From Eopsaltria australis (Eukaryota; Chordata; Aves; Passeriformes; Petroicidae): a stretch of 64,000 nucleotides of DNA. The DNA lies in contig JAVTVJ010000130.1 of assembly GCA_034509425.1 (NCBI GenBank), positions 2,287,501-2,351,500 of the forward strand, in the 5' to 3' direction. The notes below the pieces were generated by a model. That model worked only from the letters and a program-made list of their open reading frames with translations. It searched no databases and had not been told where the DNA came from. Position 1 is the stretch's first letter. Every line of letters begins with the position of its first letter. Below are positions 1 to 12,300 of the stretch, piece after piece. The position numbers and the translations under genes are program-made.

Positions 1-1205
1 TCTCCTCAGTCAGTGTGGAAAAGCAAAGTATCCTGTTTCTGTGAAACTGAACCCCAGCCATGTGTATACAGCTAATGACTGGTTACACCACCCATAATGA
101 AGAGTCACGTTTTGCTAACTGCATAGAAAATAAACAAGCTAAAAAAGAAAACAATTACTGGCTTTGGTAGGAATCTCTCGTGACCTTCCTTCTGGACTCA
201 GACCCTTCATGACTGCCAGGCACTGCAGTCACTGTCAGGCACACACAGCACCTGCTTCAGGTTTGCTTTCCCTGTAAAGCCATTGACATTTCTTCACTCT
301 CTGCTGCAGATCACCCACCCAGCAGAGGTCAGAGCACTGGAATTACTGCTCAGGATCATCCATGGCCTCTCTACTCACTCTCACCTGTCAGGAGTGCAGT
401 CACTTCAAGAACCGATGCCCAGCTTTTGCTTCTGAGGCACAGGTAGTGTTTGCCCAAAGCACACAGCCATGCCATGGAGAGGTGTGAGGGAACTTTGTGC
501 CCTCCTTCCCCTTGGCACCAGAGAGGGGACCATTCTTGGTACATTCAGTGACAACTTTCTACAGCATATCCTGTTATTTATTCATTCATATTATCAAAGC
601 ACAAAGGATTATAATGCCATTGCAGTTTACTCTGCACAGGAATGACCAAAAACGTGGCTCTCAGAAAGATCACGGCCTAAGAGACTGACACATGCAGGCA
701 GCAGAGCACAAAGGAATGGTGAGGCAGTGCCACACAGCAGAGACCTTGGCACAACTGTAGCTAAAGGTTTCTACATCTTTTGGCTGCAGCATGGGCCAAG
801 CACAGCATGTCCAACTTCTCAGCGTGCAGGAGAGAATGGTGGGGCTGGGCCTGGTAGTGAAGACCAGCAGTTGATGGTTGGCAGGACAGAAAGCACAGAA
901 GGGATCATGAGAAGAGGTAGGGAGAGATCTCACACACACACCATGGTCTGCCCCTGCAACAGGGAACTTCTCACACTTCTCCCTCAGTGCTTTCAGTAAA
1001 GAAGGAAAGTTCTGCCTAAACATCCTATTGTTTAGTGATCTGTTTCTCTGTAGTCTAAGGCAAGCCCTGTGCCACAGCAATGTCCCCAGAGGTGACACAG
1101 CCTGCACGGCCCTGCCTGGATGGGCACTGGGCCCATCCCTCTCTTCCAGGGAAGTAGCAGTTAATCAGTTATTTCACTCACAGTTGGACTGGGACATTTT
1201 ATAGG
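1..1205. other. Noncoding unique sequence, no gene seen
   Basis: I see no gene, repeat family or RNA in this stretch. Open frames here are short (up to 145 codons, minus strand 670-1107) and their translations show no domain pattern, so I take them as chance. A short CA run lies near 930-942. Confidence 0.6.
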
Positions 1206-1207
1206 GA

Positions 1208-1290
1208 GGAGTGGAGATAAAGGGGGTGGGGGGGGAAGAAAAAAAAAAAATGAAGAAAAAGAAAAAAAAAAAAGAAAAAAAGAAAAAGAG
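1208..1290 (+). repeat. G-rich then A-rich purine tract (low complexity)
   Basis: The plus strand is almost pure purine for about 80 bases: a G-rich start (runs of five and eight G near 1219-1233) followed by long A runs broken by single G. It is a simple-sequence tract. Such mirror-like purine runs can form triplex or G-quadruplex structures, but nothing here shows that it does. Confidence 0.9.
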
Positions 1291-4110
1291 GGACTTACAC
1301 TGACAAGTGGCTGGTGGGGATAATGACCCCAGTCAGAGTCCTTGTGTTCTTATAAAAAAGCCTCGACAAACCCCAGCATCTGGTAGTTCAGCTGTGGGTT
1401 TCCGCTGTTTATTTTTCTATTCCAGCGCTCTCATCCCTATGCACTGCCTGTGCCTGGCTCTGTTAAGCATTCCAAGCTACAGAGCATAATTGAAAGAATA
1501 AAAACCCCAGGCTCAGCATCAGGCACATACAGAAACAAATGAAACTGCTTAAATCCTTCCTTACATTGATGAGAACACAGGCAATTATCCCCCAACACCA
1601 CACCATGCAGGTGTGAGGCAAATGCAGAGCAGGAGTGCCAGCCTCAGCAGGCTCCTCTGAACTGCTGGTTGCACACATCAACACCAGGTTATTCTGTTCT
1701 AAGCAGTGGGAATTGTGACCAACCCTGTGATGCACAGGGAGAACTGTCCAGATGCACAGTGAACTGTCCAGAGGATGGATCCTATTCATTTCTCTCTTAA
1801 TTTCAAACAGCTTAGTTCTTTCTGTGTCTCTTCTCCCCTTCACCTTCACACTCTATCTCGTTTGTAATCTCAATTACAAATCCGAACATAACAAAATCAT
1901 GCTGCTTCTACTGACAACTGTCTGCCTACCAGCACTTACAAACTTCAGTCTCTGGCATTGCTCAATGGATGGTAAGTCATCACAGGCAGCTCTCACCAGC
2001 TGCACCTTCAGTTTGCCTTTCTTTCACTCTTACTTTGAACAGCCCCTAGCAGGAGGTCTTCACAACATAGGCTCCACCTCTGACTTGGAACTCTCAGCCC
2101 TCACTCCACTTCCAGGCCTTTCTGCAGAATATCCCTAAGGCCTTTCTGATCTACCTGCACCGTCAGCAGATCCACCCAGCTCCATTACCCTGTGTTTCTT
2201 TTGCTAATACATCCTCTCATATGAGCTTTACTCATGCAAAATTCCTTTACTGATAATCATTCAGACTAGTGCAGGAAAGAAGTAATACACAGAGACAGTA
2301 AGGTGAAAACAAGATGGGGAAAGGCTGATGAACGTTGTTCTGATAAAAACGAGCCTATGCAGCTGTGATTAAAAGCCACAGGCACTACGGGGGACCCTGG
2401 AAGTGTGTGTACTTGGCCAAGATTTCGCTCTTGCCCTCTATCAGAGCTGCACCACGGCTGAAGGTCTCACCTGGTACTGAGCTGCACCGTGCAGGAGCAC
2501 CCCTCCAGCTGCAAGGCACTCTCTTCCCACTGTTCCAGCTCAGTCAGGAAAGGAGCAGTGCTCAGTGCCTGAAGGAGGGTCTGGAGAGAAGCCCGGAGCT
2601 GAGGATCTGCTCCATTGGGGCAGAGGGAGAGCAGGAGGGTTTATCAGCCCCAGAAATGCTGCTGAGTCGCCCTGCACTTCGAGGTGTCTGTGGCAGGCCT
2701 GAGGGCGCTGTTAGTGCCCCATTTGCAGGAATTCAATCTCTGAAAGTAATTTTTAGCAAAATCTTTTGAGAAATGGCCCATCTTTCAGTCTAGGGAAACC
2801 ATGTTCTGCATCTAATCACCAAGACTGCTGGAGCTGTTAACTGTAATTGGTGATAATCACAGGAGAATGTTATTCTGTGACAATTCATTTTCTGTAATTA
2901 TTACTCTATTCTTCTAAGTTACCTAAATGCTGTGCTTACAGCTACAACAAGAACATTCCCAATGCCAGCCTCAAATTGTTTTCACTTTGAGAGATGCATA
3001 ATATTGAAAGCAGATGTACCAACTTGAACCTTTTTTTTTCTGCAACATACTGTAAATGTTTTTAAAATGTGACTCTGGTACAATGCATGTCAAACAGTTG
3101 AATTCAAGGTAAAAAGCGCTGCCAAAAACAGAAGACAAATGAAGTTTAAAATCAGTTTTGACAGATAAAATGGAGACACTTTGAAGCCATAAATCAGATG
3201 GCCAGTCTCTAGGAAGTCAATAATGAATGTATCTTTTCTCTATATTTATTATCCTGAAGATATACAGAAAAACAAGATGACAGCAGAAAGCGAATTTGTA
3301 CCTCAGTGTCTAAAATACTTTAACTCAAGTGGCAGTGGAAGTATAAGCAAGTTCATCTCCCAATATTTGCCTGTTCTGAAGACAGATGAAAGACTAATAT
3401 TTGTACATCTCAGTATTCAGAATCACTGTCTAAAATAAACATTTCAGCCTGATCCACTTTCAATAAAGTGTGAACCCACATTCACAAACCAGCAGATACC
3501 TGGATTATACTTCTTAACATTCATTATGAGCAAATCAGTGACTGTTGCAAATAGGGGTTTTTGTTGTGAACGTATGTTCCAGAAAAGTAAGGACACAAGG
3601 AAACAAATTTTGCTTGCAAAACCTTTTTCTACCTTTTGTGCATCTGGTTGGTTATATTGGGTCAATCTCTTCACATGTAAAAGGATGCATGCAAATAAAA
3701 TCAGACCAAAACAAAGCAAGCAAAGCTAAATGTTCTCCAAGCTCTGCAATAGAGTGCTTACAGTGTTTATACAAATAGTAAAGTCTGGCTAAAACAAGCA
3801 TCTGACAGCTCTGTGCTGCTTTCAGACACGACTCCTATTTGCCATTTATCCCATGGAGGCAGAAGTGGGTGCCCGGGCAGAGCACCAGTGAAATCCCTGG
3901 GGCAATGCATGAATACAGAGTTTGACTTGCACACATGCCATTGCTAGATTAGATCTGTGTGTTGTGCACTCCGTTCCATGCTCACTCAACACTCCCCTTC
4001 TGAAGCCCAACAGATCTAGATATAAACTGTCCTGGAGGAATTAGTTACTACAGAATACATAATAAACAAAGGCCCAAGAAACTCCTGCACTGAAAAATAA
4101 CTTCCACCTC
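1291..4110. other. Noncoding unique sequence with one short tandem duplication
   Basis: No gene is recognised. The longest open frame (2365-2769 plus, 134 codons) has no family features. At 1729-1772 a unit of 20-22 bases (GATGCACAG followed by GAACTGTCCA) occurs twice in tandem. The rest appears to be ordinary AT-leaning noncoding DNA. Confidence 0.55.
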
Positions 4111-4114
4111 CTGG

Positions 4115-4140
4115 CTTTTTTTCTTTTTTTTTTTTTTTTT
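4115..4140. repeat. Poly-T tract
   Basis: A run of T interrupted by a single C ends just before AACTGT. It is a simple homopolymer. No CR1 or SINE body adjoins it, so it is not clearly the tail of a retroposed element. Confidence 0.85.
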
Positions 4141-4278
4141 AACTGTAAATTATACTCTTCATCTGCTGCCACACATTCTGACTGGACACCAATGAACTCC
4201 CTACGGAGAGTGAGGTCTCTCAAAACGGATTCCCCAACATCGGTCACTTTTAAGATGCAGCTGGTGCTAAGCCATCTT

Positions 4279-4500
4279 GTCTAAGTTGGATATGAGGGAA
4301 AATTCCTTCACCCAAAAGGGTTATCCAGCATTGGAACAGGATGCCCAGGAAAGCACTGGAGTCACCATCCCTGGAGGCATTTAAAAGCTGTGTAGATGTG
4401 GTGCTTAGGGACATGGGTTAATGGTGGACTCAGCAGGGCTGGGTTAGAAGTTGGATCTTCAGAAGTCTTTTCCAACCTAAACAATCCTGTGATTCTTTGA
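4279..4500 (+). mobile_element. CR1 LINE, 5'-truncated 3' end
   Basis: This is the 3' untranslated end of a chicken-repeat-1 LINE in plus orientation. Landmarks in the expected order are TTGGATATGAGGGAAAATTC, a CATTGGAACAGGATGCCCAG block, GGAGTCACCATCCCTGGAGG, then GTCTTTTCCAACCTAAAC and the terminal TGTGATTCTTT, a decayed form of the ATTCTATG end repeat. CR1 copies are typically cut short at the 5' end like this one and carry no coding capacity. Divergence from the pattern is moderate, so the copy is not recent. A second CR1 end follows within about 20 bases. Confidence 0.9.
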
Positions 4501-4518
4501 GCATGCTCTTGCCAAGAG

Positions 4519-4576
4519 CACTTGGACCAGATGATCCACGATGTTCCTTCCACCCTGGTATTCCATGACTCAAAAT
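4519..4576 (+). mobile_element. Short second CR1 3' end
   Basis: The segment CACTTGGACCAGATGATCCA, followed by a GTTCCTTCCACCCTGG block and ATTCCATGACTC, matches the last 50-60 bases of CR1 (the pattern TTGGACCAGATGATCT, then CCTTCCAACC, then ATTCTATGATTC). It directly follows the copy ending at 4500. It may be an independent very short insertion or part of a rearranged or nested pair. The linker 4504-4520 is a small palindrome: TGCTCTTG, one base, CAAGAGCA. Confidence 0.55.
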
Positions 4577-7500
4577 GCAGCACCTGACAGTAAACTCAGC
4601 AAGATTTAATGAGGAAGTCTCCAAAGGCTGCAGGAGAAATAGCTGTCACAGCAGCCTCCTAAATTGTCAAATCAGGAGGGAAAAGACTGGATTTGCACAT
4701 AAATCCATCAACATGAATGTGCCAGTGCAAACATTAGCATGTGGGAATACTGCATGGATTCAGGACACTCTGTAGAGATTAATACCATTACAACAATCTA
4801 GACATATGGGAAATAAAACTCTTTTCAAATAAGCTTGATACTGGTTCATAAAAACTGTTCCACCATTTGTCTCAAATCACTATTCCAAGTTTTAGATCAT
4901 CCATAAAAAAATAAAATCAGGACTAACCATTAAATCTTACCAGACTATCTTTTAAATCAAGATTTTGAATTAAAACAGGCAACATTTTCTTTTAGCTGCT
5001 TAAGATCCCAGCACTCCTTTTAAGTGATCTCTTGCATTAGTTACTCTAAACCGGTTTCTGTAAACACTCAGTCACCCCCAAGCTGCTCAGCCACACAGGC
5101 CTGAGGAGCCTTTCACCAGCAGCTGGATGTAACAAACACTCATCCTATGCAAAAGGACTTTGCATCCTCTGAAAGGCCATCCAGAGCCAGCACCTATGAC
5201 TAGATCTATTATCTCTCTTTGCTTTGGCCCTGACACAAGGTGGTGTTGGTTCTTCTCCCAGCACAGGGCAATGGACAGCAGGGATTACCTCAAATCAGTA
5301 TGCACCATCACTGGCTCTGGTAATTACTGCCAAATTCTCCTAATCCACAGAGATTAGCATTTAAATGACAGATGTTTGAGTTTTAATCCTATCACACACA
5401 TCTCTATGTCAGCTCCTTTGGAATTCAACGAAACTCCATGAGGCTTGTGAAAGTCACTACATAAATCATTTGGAAGAAGGGGGAAAACACGAAACACTGG
5501 GACAAGCAGAACTTGTTCTCTCAGTAAAACAGCATTTTCCATAGTTTGTGGCACCACATTCTTCCGTTCCTTAGGACACTGTGTTTAAAATAAAGCTAAA
5601 ATTTTTGTCAATGCCGGGTTTTCCTTTGCGAGTTCTTATCCTACAAATTATGTTATTTTATGGATTGCTGAGCTGCTGTTCACAAAACCAGCCCTGAACA
5701 ATATGCTTTGTGAAGTGAAGAGAATGCTCAAAGCAACCCATTCATCACAAGATCCTGCACCTTGCCCACAAAACACTGCAAGTACATGGGAGCATGAGGA
5801 AGGCAGCAGGGCCCCATTTCATTAGTATCAAAATTAATCACTCTGCAACATGGAAACCTGTTGGTTTAAGCTATTTTATAGATACAGCAGTCAAAGGCAA
5901 AACTGGGAACAAGAAGTGTTCCCTCTATAAACACTGTTGCTTAGAAACCCTGTATTTTTAAAACCCTAGCACTCTAAATTCAGCATTGCCTGTCAGGATG
6001 AGATTTCAGCACAAGACATGAAGGTATTTTGAGGGCAGTTTCCTAATTTGCACTGTACCAAATTCAGAATTATTTTTCATAGCAATACAGTGACACTATC
6101 AATTGGGATAAGGAGACAGGAAACGGAGTATTTGTTTATTATTCATATTGCCATCCTGCCTGAAATCTCCACCCTAAAGTCAATTTTCTTTTGCTAGGGA
6201 TGTGCAAACAAAAGAAGACAGACAAGCCTTACCCCTACACATAGAACAGGAGACCAAAAAGGATACAAACTAAAATGCATTTGAAAAATAACATAAGCAC
6301 AAAACTTAAAAGATAAAATAAATAATAAAACAAACTAAAAATTAACAGCAGTTATTAGTTTAATGCTAGAGTAACATGCTTGAAATACATCCTTTGTTCT
6401 TAGAAAAAACAAACAGCACAAATCTAGTTACACTCTCTCCTAAGTGGTACCTGACAGCTCACAGGATGCTGCTGAAGCACAGACACAACTGTAGTATCTT
6501 TGTTGTGTTTTCTTATCTCCATTCTTCTGCACTGCTTCCTTGCCTCTTACATTTCTAAAGTTTAGAAGTTTTCTTATTTAGAAGACCCTCCAATTCAAGC
6601 AGTTTGAATTGCAGTAAGGGAAAAGTGATTTTTATAAAATTAAACATCATTTGTTTGAGACAACTGTATTTTTACAGAGATTTGCAAGCATCTGGGGATG
6701 AGATTTACATTGATAATTAATTTTTGTAAATGAGAAACACTGGACAAAGTTCCCTCTAAAAGGCAAGAATGTGAGGCAGAATCAAGAAGTGGATTCTGAG
6801 CTCTCCATGACTTAATCTCCATGTTTTTATTAGAAACTAATTAGGAGAAGTAATTTAAAATACTTAGCGAATCAAATCCTGACTTTGCAACCAAATCTAA
6901 AGTCTGTGATTTTTTTATCTAAGAAACGACAAAATCAGTAAGAACTACAGGGGTTGGGTTTTCACTGAGTTTTACCTTGACTGCACCTATTTTAATTATC
7001 GCTATTTTCCTTCAGGCACTACCACCCACCACAGACCTTTGGTCACATCCCAGCAACGTTTCTTCACTCCCCTGCAAGCAGGGTGCAGCAGGCTAGGTTA
7101 CGCTATAGAATGTGTACAGTGTACCATTCCTAGCCCTAAAGGATGCACCGTTCTTGCAAGGAAGGATAAACTCAGCTCTACCTATAAATGTCCCTTCTCC
7201 TCCTAATCCAAAGGGATGGCAAGTCTTGCTGTCTTGCCAGGAAAACATTACGTCTCCAAGCTGACACTGACTATGACCCTGACCCTCTAAGGCATGTTAC
7301 ATCTTGTTCTCCAGCCATCAAGTTTTAACATCTCTTGTGTAATTCACAAAATAGTGATGCTTTCAGGAGATACTGAAGGCCACGGTTTTATTGCAATGTG
7401 ACGTACCCTGAAATCAATGGTGGGGCCTCAGCTTAAACAAAACAATACACTTTTACATATAGTTTATAGGGTTTAGCACAGGGGCTCTAACTTTCCATGA

Positions 7501-9210
7501 GTGAACAGAGTGCTGTGGACATTTTTGAGCATTTCACTGCTAAAAGTTTCCTAACGATTCTCTGCTGAAACGCTGGTGTTTACACGAACAGAACAATGCA
7601 AAAAAAAAAAATCCACAAGACAAAGTCTGTCTTCGTTCTGCAGCAACAACAGTCATCACCACTGTGGGGTTTTAGTTCTCTCTCTCTACTGGTGAAGTGC
7701 TTGAGGCATCTCTGTTGATTTTTTTAATAAGGATACTGGAAGATAAATTTAAAATCAGTCAAGGCAGTCCTTAAATATTATCAGGCTACTTTTCTGAGAA
7801 AGGTCAATTGAGTTATTTGAATCTAATCTTTTCGTTAAGATTGCAGATTGGCTCAGTGACCAGAGTAAGGTTTGTGTAATGACTGCCTTTTACTGAAAGC
7901 AAGTAGCAACAATGGACTCATATATAAATGTAACAAAATGCAAAATAAAAAGAATGCATCATGCCAGAAATTACTTATTTTTTCTTAGGTTTTCATCCTG
8001 CCAACTTTTTAGCAGCTTGGATAAGTCTGAAGGTTTATTTTTTTATTAACTCAGTTGAAGTTCAGCAGAGACCAAGTTTTTTTTTAACACAAATTTTCTT
8101 GAAAAGATAGTTTATGTGAAGAAAAAGGATTGCTAATTCCCCAAATATTTTTAAAATCTTCAAACCCACTCATAATTCTTTGCCTAAACCAGTGCAGCCA
8201 GAATTTCCTCAGATGCATCAGTAGTGTTGCTGTCCTAACTAATGCCTTGAACTTGACAAGACTTGCAAGCACATCAACATTGGACAGACAGGTTTGGGGG
8301 GAAATTAAAATCCCAGGCACAACAGAAAGTGGTCCTGACACCCAGCAAGCTCCATGTTCCATGCAATTGGTGCCTTCTGGATGCTCCTGAGTGGAATTTG
8401 TGTTACTAGATGATAGGATAACAATTCTTGATCTAAACAGCAGAGGCCCTGCTTATACAAAGTACGTGCACATGAAAGTACAATTAAGTACTACATTCAC
8501 AAATTAGCTTTTAAAAGACAACTACTAACTGCAATTCAGGAAGATTGCACTCCTTTATGAGAAGAAACAAATAAAACCATCCTAGAATTGCTTGAATTTA
8601 TGACAGTACAGGAGCAAGAAACAACCTCTGTCTTGGTGAACTACATCCAACAGAACAAGGAAAGCAGAAGGCGTCACAGGCTTTTCAAACTCCAAATTTT
8701 GTAAATGTGATCATCCAGTACAAACTCCAGCTTAGACAGATTCCAGTAACGGGAAATAAACTGTACAAATTCCTCTAAGTTTTACTGCATCACCTCAGTG
8801 CAGGAAACACCAGTGTATGGCCAACTAACAAAAATGACAGATTGGACAGATACGCTTTGAACAGTTCATGGAACTCATCTTCCATATAGTCCATATATTT
8901 TACTATCCTTTCAACTATAGCCCTTTACTGTCTGAATCTTTCAGCCCTCCCTATCAAGTTCAACACTTCCATCACAGTTGATGTATTCTATTGTTGTTTT
9001 CTTAGGGCACCTTTATTAAGATAAGGTTAGGGCACATTTAGCTTTTCCTCCCACTGTATACTGCTTACCTTCAAAGACCATGGTGCGATGTCTACTTGAA
9101 GGCCTGGAAGGTGGATGGTCCTTGGATTACAGCAAAGACTGAAACACTGGAGCTGATAATTCACATTTTGGATGGCCCTCAGGCAAACCCATTGAGTTCA
9201 GCCTGCACTT
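4577..9210. other. Noncoding unique sequence, no gene seen
   Basis: Nothing beyond short chance open frames (all under 95 codons) is visible. An A-rich low-complexity patch lies at about 6270-6345. A line near 7405-7440 (CTGAAATCAATGGTGGGGCC) faintly recalls the short amniote relics described at 24242 and 54310, but is too short to call. Confidence 0.55.
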
Positions 9211-9214
9211 CATG

Positions 9215-9302
9215 GCTTTCTGGTAAAATGGGAGTAACAGCATTTCTGTATCTCACAGGGATACTAACAAAATAAATATATTAAAGACTAAGAGATACTG
9301 GA
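9215..9302 (+). mobile_element. MIR/L3-like ancient repeat relic
   Basis: The order TGGTAAAATGGGAGTAACAG, then TATCTCACAGGGATACTAAC, then ATATTAAAGACTAAGAGATA follows the well-known 3' portion of MIR-like and L3-like amniote repeats (GTAAAATGGG, then CTACCTCACAGGG, then ATACATTAAAGATTGTGAGG). Matches are partial with indels, as expected for an element fixed before birds arose. I cannot separate MIR from L3 or related families by eye. Confidence 0.55.
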
Positions 9303-12300
9303 GTTCTGCAGGACCATGCAATCACCCTACATAGAGAAGTTACTGTCAAAATACTGCTGTCTGGCCACCCCTGTTTCAATGCTTTATGTATTTGCTGGCA
9401 AGACCTAATATGAAGCCTCCACAAAAAGTACCTTAAAATATAGCCAGAGAGCACACAGGGGATTGCATGATCTTTGTCAGGAAGAAGTCTGAATAATTCA
9501 AACAGGCTCCAGAGTTGCAGAGACATATATATTTTGGGAGACTCACTGGAGCTAAGCCTGAACTCTAAACCACCTAAGCCTTTGCTGTCACTGCCAGACA
9601 GGAGGAACCTTCACGGTTAATTTTGGGGCACAGGAAAAGATCTCAAGAAGTATTTCAAGGAATCATCAATGCAAGTGTCCCCGACAGACATGCCTCCTAT
9701 AACAAATCAACTGGTGCAAAGGAAAAGGGGGAAAGAAAGCTCTTTTGAGTAGGCTGCTGTACCTTTTACCATCTATCTTCATTTCTGGCAAATTAGCTCA
9801 GACTGCCCTGCAAGGCCCATTCCCCAACAGATCACCCATCTGAGCAAGGACAGGTAGTCAGAGCCTTGCCAGAGCACATTTCAGTGAAGCTTTCTGGGGC
9901 AAATAAGTTAAATTTAGCACTCAAGAGGATAGAAAGACTGAGAAATGCTTTCTGGGAATTAGGGTTTCAATGGGAACGAAGTAATAGCTCAAGCCAAGGA
10001 GCAACCAGAAATCAGGCACAGTGCAGTTAGCCCAAGACTCAACCAAATCTGAGATCTGGCTCTATGTGAAAGTCCAGCTTAAGACAATAATTTAATACAT
10101 TTTCTTGTAGTATCAGATTTCAGTCACTTCCCATTCACCTTAAATTGTGGCCTAGTCACATTTTCATCGTTCCATCGACAGGGAAAAACAATAGAAAGGG
10201 ACAAAGGCAAGAAAAAGAAGAGGAGCCCTGGAGTCCCTGTCACCACTTTCTCCCTCCCTTTCCCCAGCCTGTTTGCTGTTGGGTCGTCCCAGCCCTACCA
10301 TCCCATCCCTCACACCCTTATTTCCAAGGCCTCAAGGCCTGTCATCACCAGTGAGGCAAACTGGCACATCCCTCCCTCCAGCCTGCCTTGGGAATCTGGG
10401 ATGTTTGCAGTTTCCACATCCATCCAAATGACTGCTGCCAGCAGACCCTCACAGGAAGCAGGAATGGCTTCAGGATATATCCTGCTCCAAGACTAAGGAG
10501 ATGCCCAGTTCAGGGTCTCTCATCACAAAGCTCCCAACAATCCTTTACTGTTCTGGATTCCAGCTCAGGAGAAAGCCAAACACCTCACTCAAACACAGGC
10601 TTTGGCCAGGATAGGGTGCAGAGATCTTCAGCATGGCTGACATTGGAGTAGGTGGGAAGAGAACTTTCTCCAGACTCCAGTCTCCACTGGATTGAGTTGG
10701 CAGTGCTCATGGAACAAAAACAGCTGAAAGAAAACAGTTGCTTGAAAAGGAAGACACCTTTCTTCCCATTTCAGTTCTCTTCCTTCCACTTCATCCAATT
10801 TAGAGGACTTAAGTGATTTTGGGATCAACACGGAGTTTCAGACCCTGTATTCTTCTGGAGAAACATCGTGAGGAAATCAGCCAATCGAGTCAACAAAACC
10901 CAAACTTAAGGAGAACTGTCTAATATTTTTCTTCTTCTTTTAGAGCACTCAGGAAAGAAAAAGAAAGATGATTTTTCTGAGGGGAATGCTGTGATTTGAG
11001 TGTGGAAATTAAGTTCTCAAATGTTTATTCTACCAGAAATCCTCTAAGGATGTGTATTTCTTCAATAGAACAGCAAGAGCATTTTTTAACTTCTAAGGAA
11101 ACTAACAGGGAAATACCAAAATGCTCTGAAGTCAGAAATAGATGAAGAAGATTAAACTGGTTGTGATTTCTTTTTGAACTAGGAAAGAAAATACTGTATT
11201 TAAAGTGAAAGGAAACTCAAAAGATCCAGAATTCCATCATGCTGCAAGGTGGCAAGTTTCTACTTATCAACCACTTCATACTGTCTTGTACAGGAACTTT
11301 CCTGAAGTAAGTGCAACCTAATTTAAGATAGCTTTCTTTTCAGAAGTACCTTTCACTGACAAGGAGGTGCTGCAGGGAAAGATCGTGCATGTGGTTACTC
11401 ACAAGTGAGCAAACTGACATGAGGTGATTTGTTACTCTCTAGTAATTTATCCTGATGCCAAAGCCCTGAGGCGCAGTGCCTCCATGAACACATCTGCTCC
11501 TATCCATGGGCTCTTTAAAAGAGCCGAAACATCAACACAATAGTAATTTGTCTCCTAGTAGAACCAGAGACATTTATGCACCTCAGGAGCAATGACTGTA
11601 CACATGGAATGGATATTCTTGGAAAACCTGTAAAGTTCAGAGAAAATACTGGGAAGGAAACATTATCTCTCCAGCCATTCTCATGCTGTGCTGTGTGAGA
11701 CTGCCTGACCTGCCCAGGATGGTTCTGCTGATCCAATTCATCAGAACACAGATCCCCAGGACTTCTACTAGTGCCCAATTTGTCCTCCATCTGCAGACAC
11801 ACAGCACAGCCCAGTCAAATCCTGCTGCTGGGAGATGATGGGGCAGGTTCTCAGCTCATGCAAATCCCCAAAATTCCATGCACTCCAATACTGACTCCAC
11901 TACCTTTTCCAGAAACACTTAATTTTAGGGCCAATGAGTAACTCAGCTTTCATCTCCTATCTGCCTGTTGCAGTCTCATGTGGCTCCTGACTGCTCACTT
12001 CTGTGATTTCACTCTAATCTCCATTAGATCCAGACTGACGTGAAGGGTCATACACTACCAATCAGCCAAAACCAAAGCCCTGAATCAAATAAAACAACCA
12101 TTTTTAAAAGCAAGGACAAGTTTGCTTACCCAAGTTCAGACAGAAATATAAGCTCTTCACATTCCAGGACAGCCTCTCAGTATTTTCCATTTTCATTTAC
12201 ATACCTTATAAAAATAGCCAACGTTTCATGATATATACTTATAGAAGTGAGTCCCTGAGGACAGATGCAATTTTTGTTTACACAGAAAACCTGTCATAGG

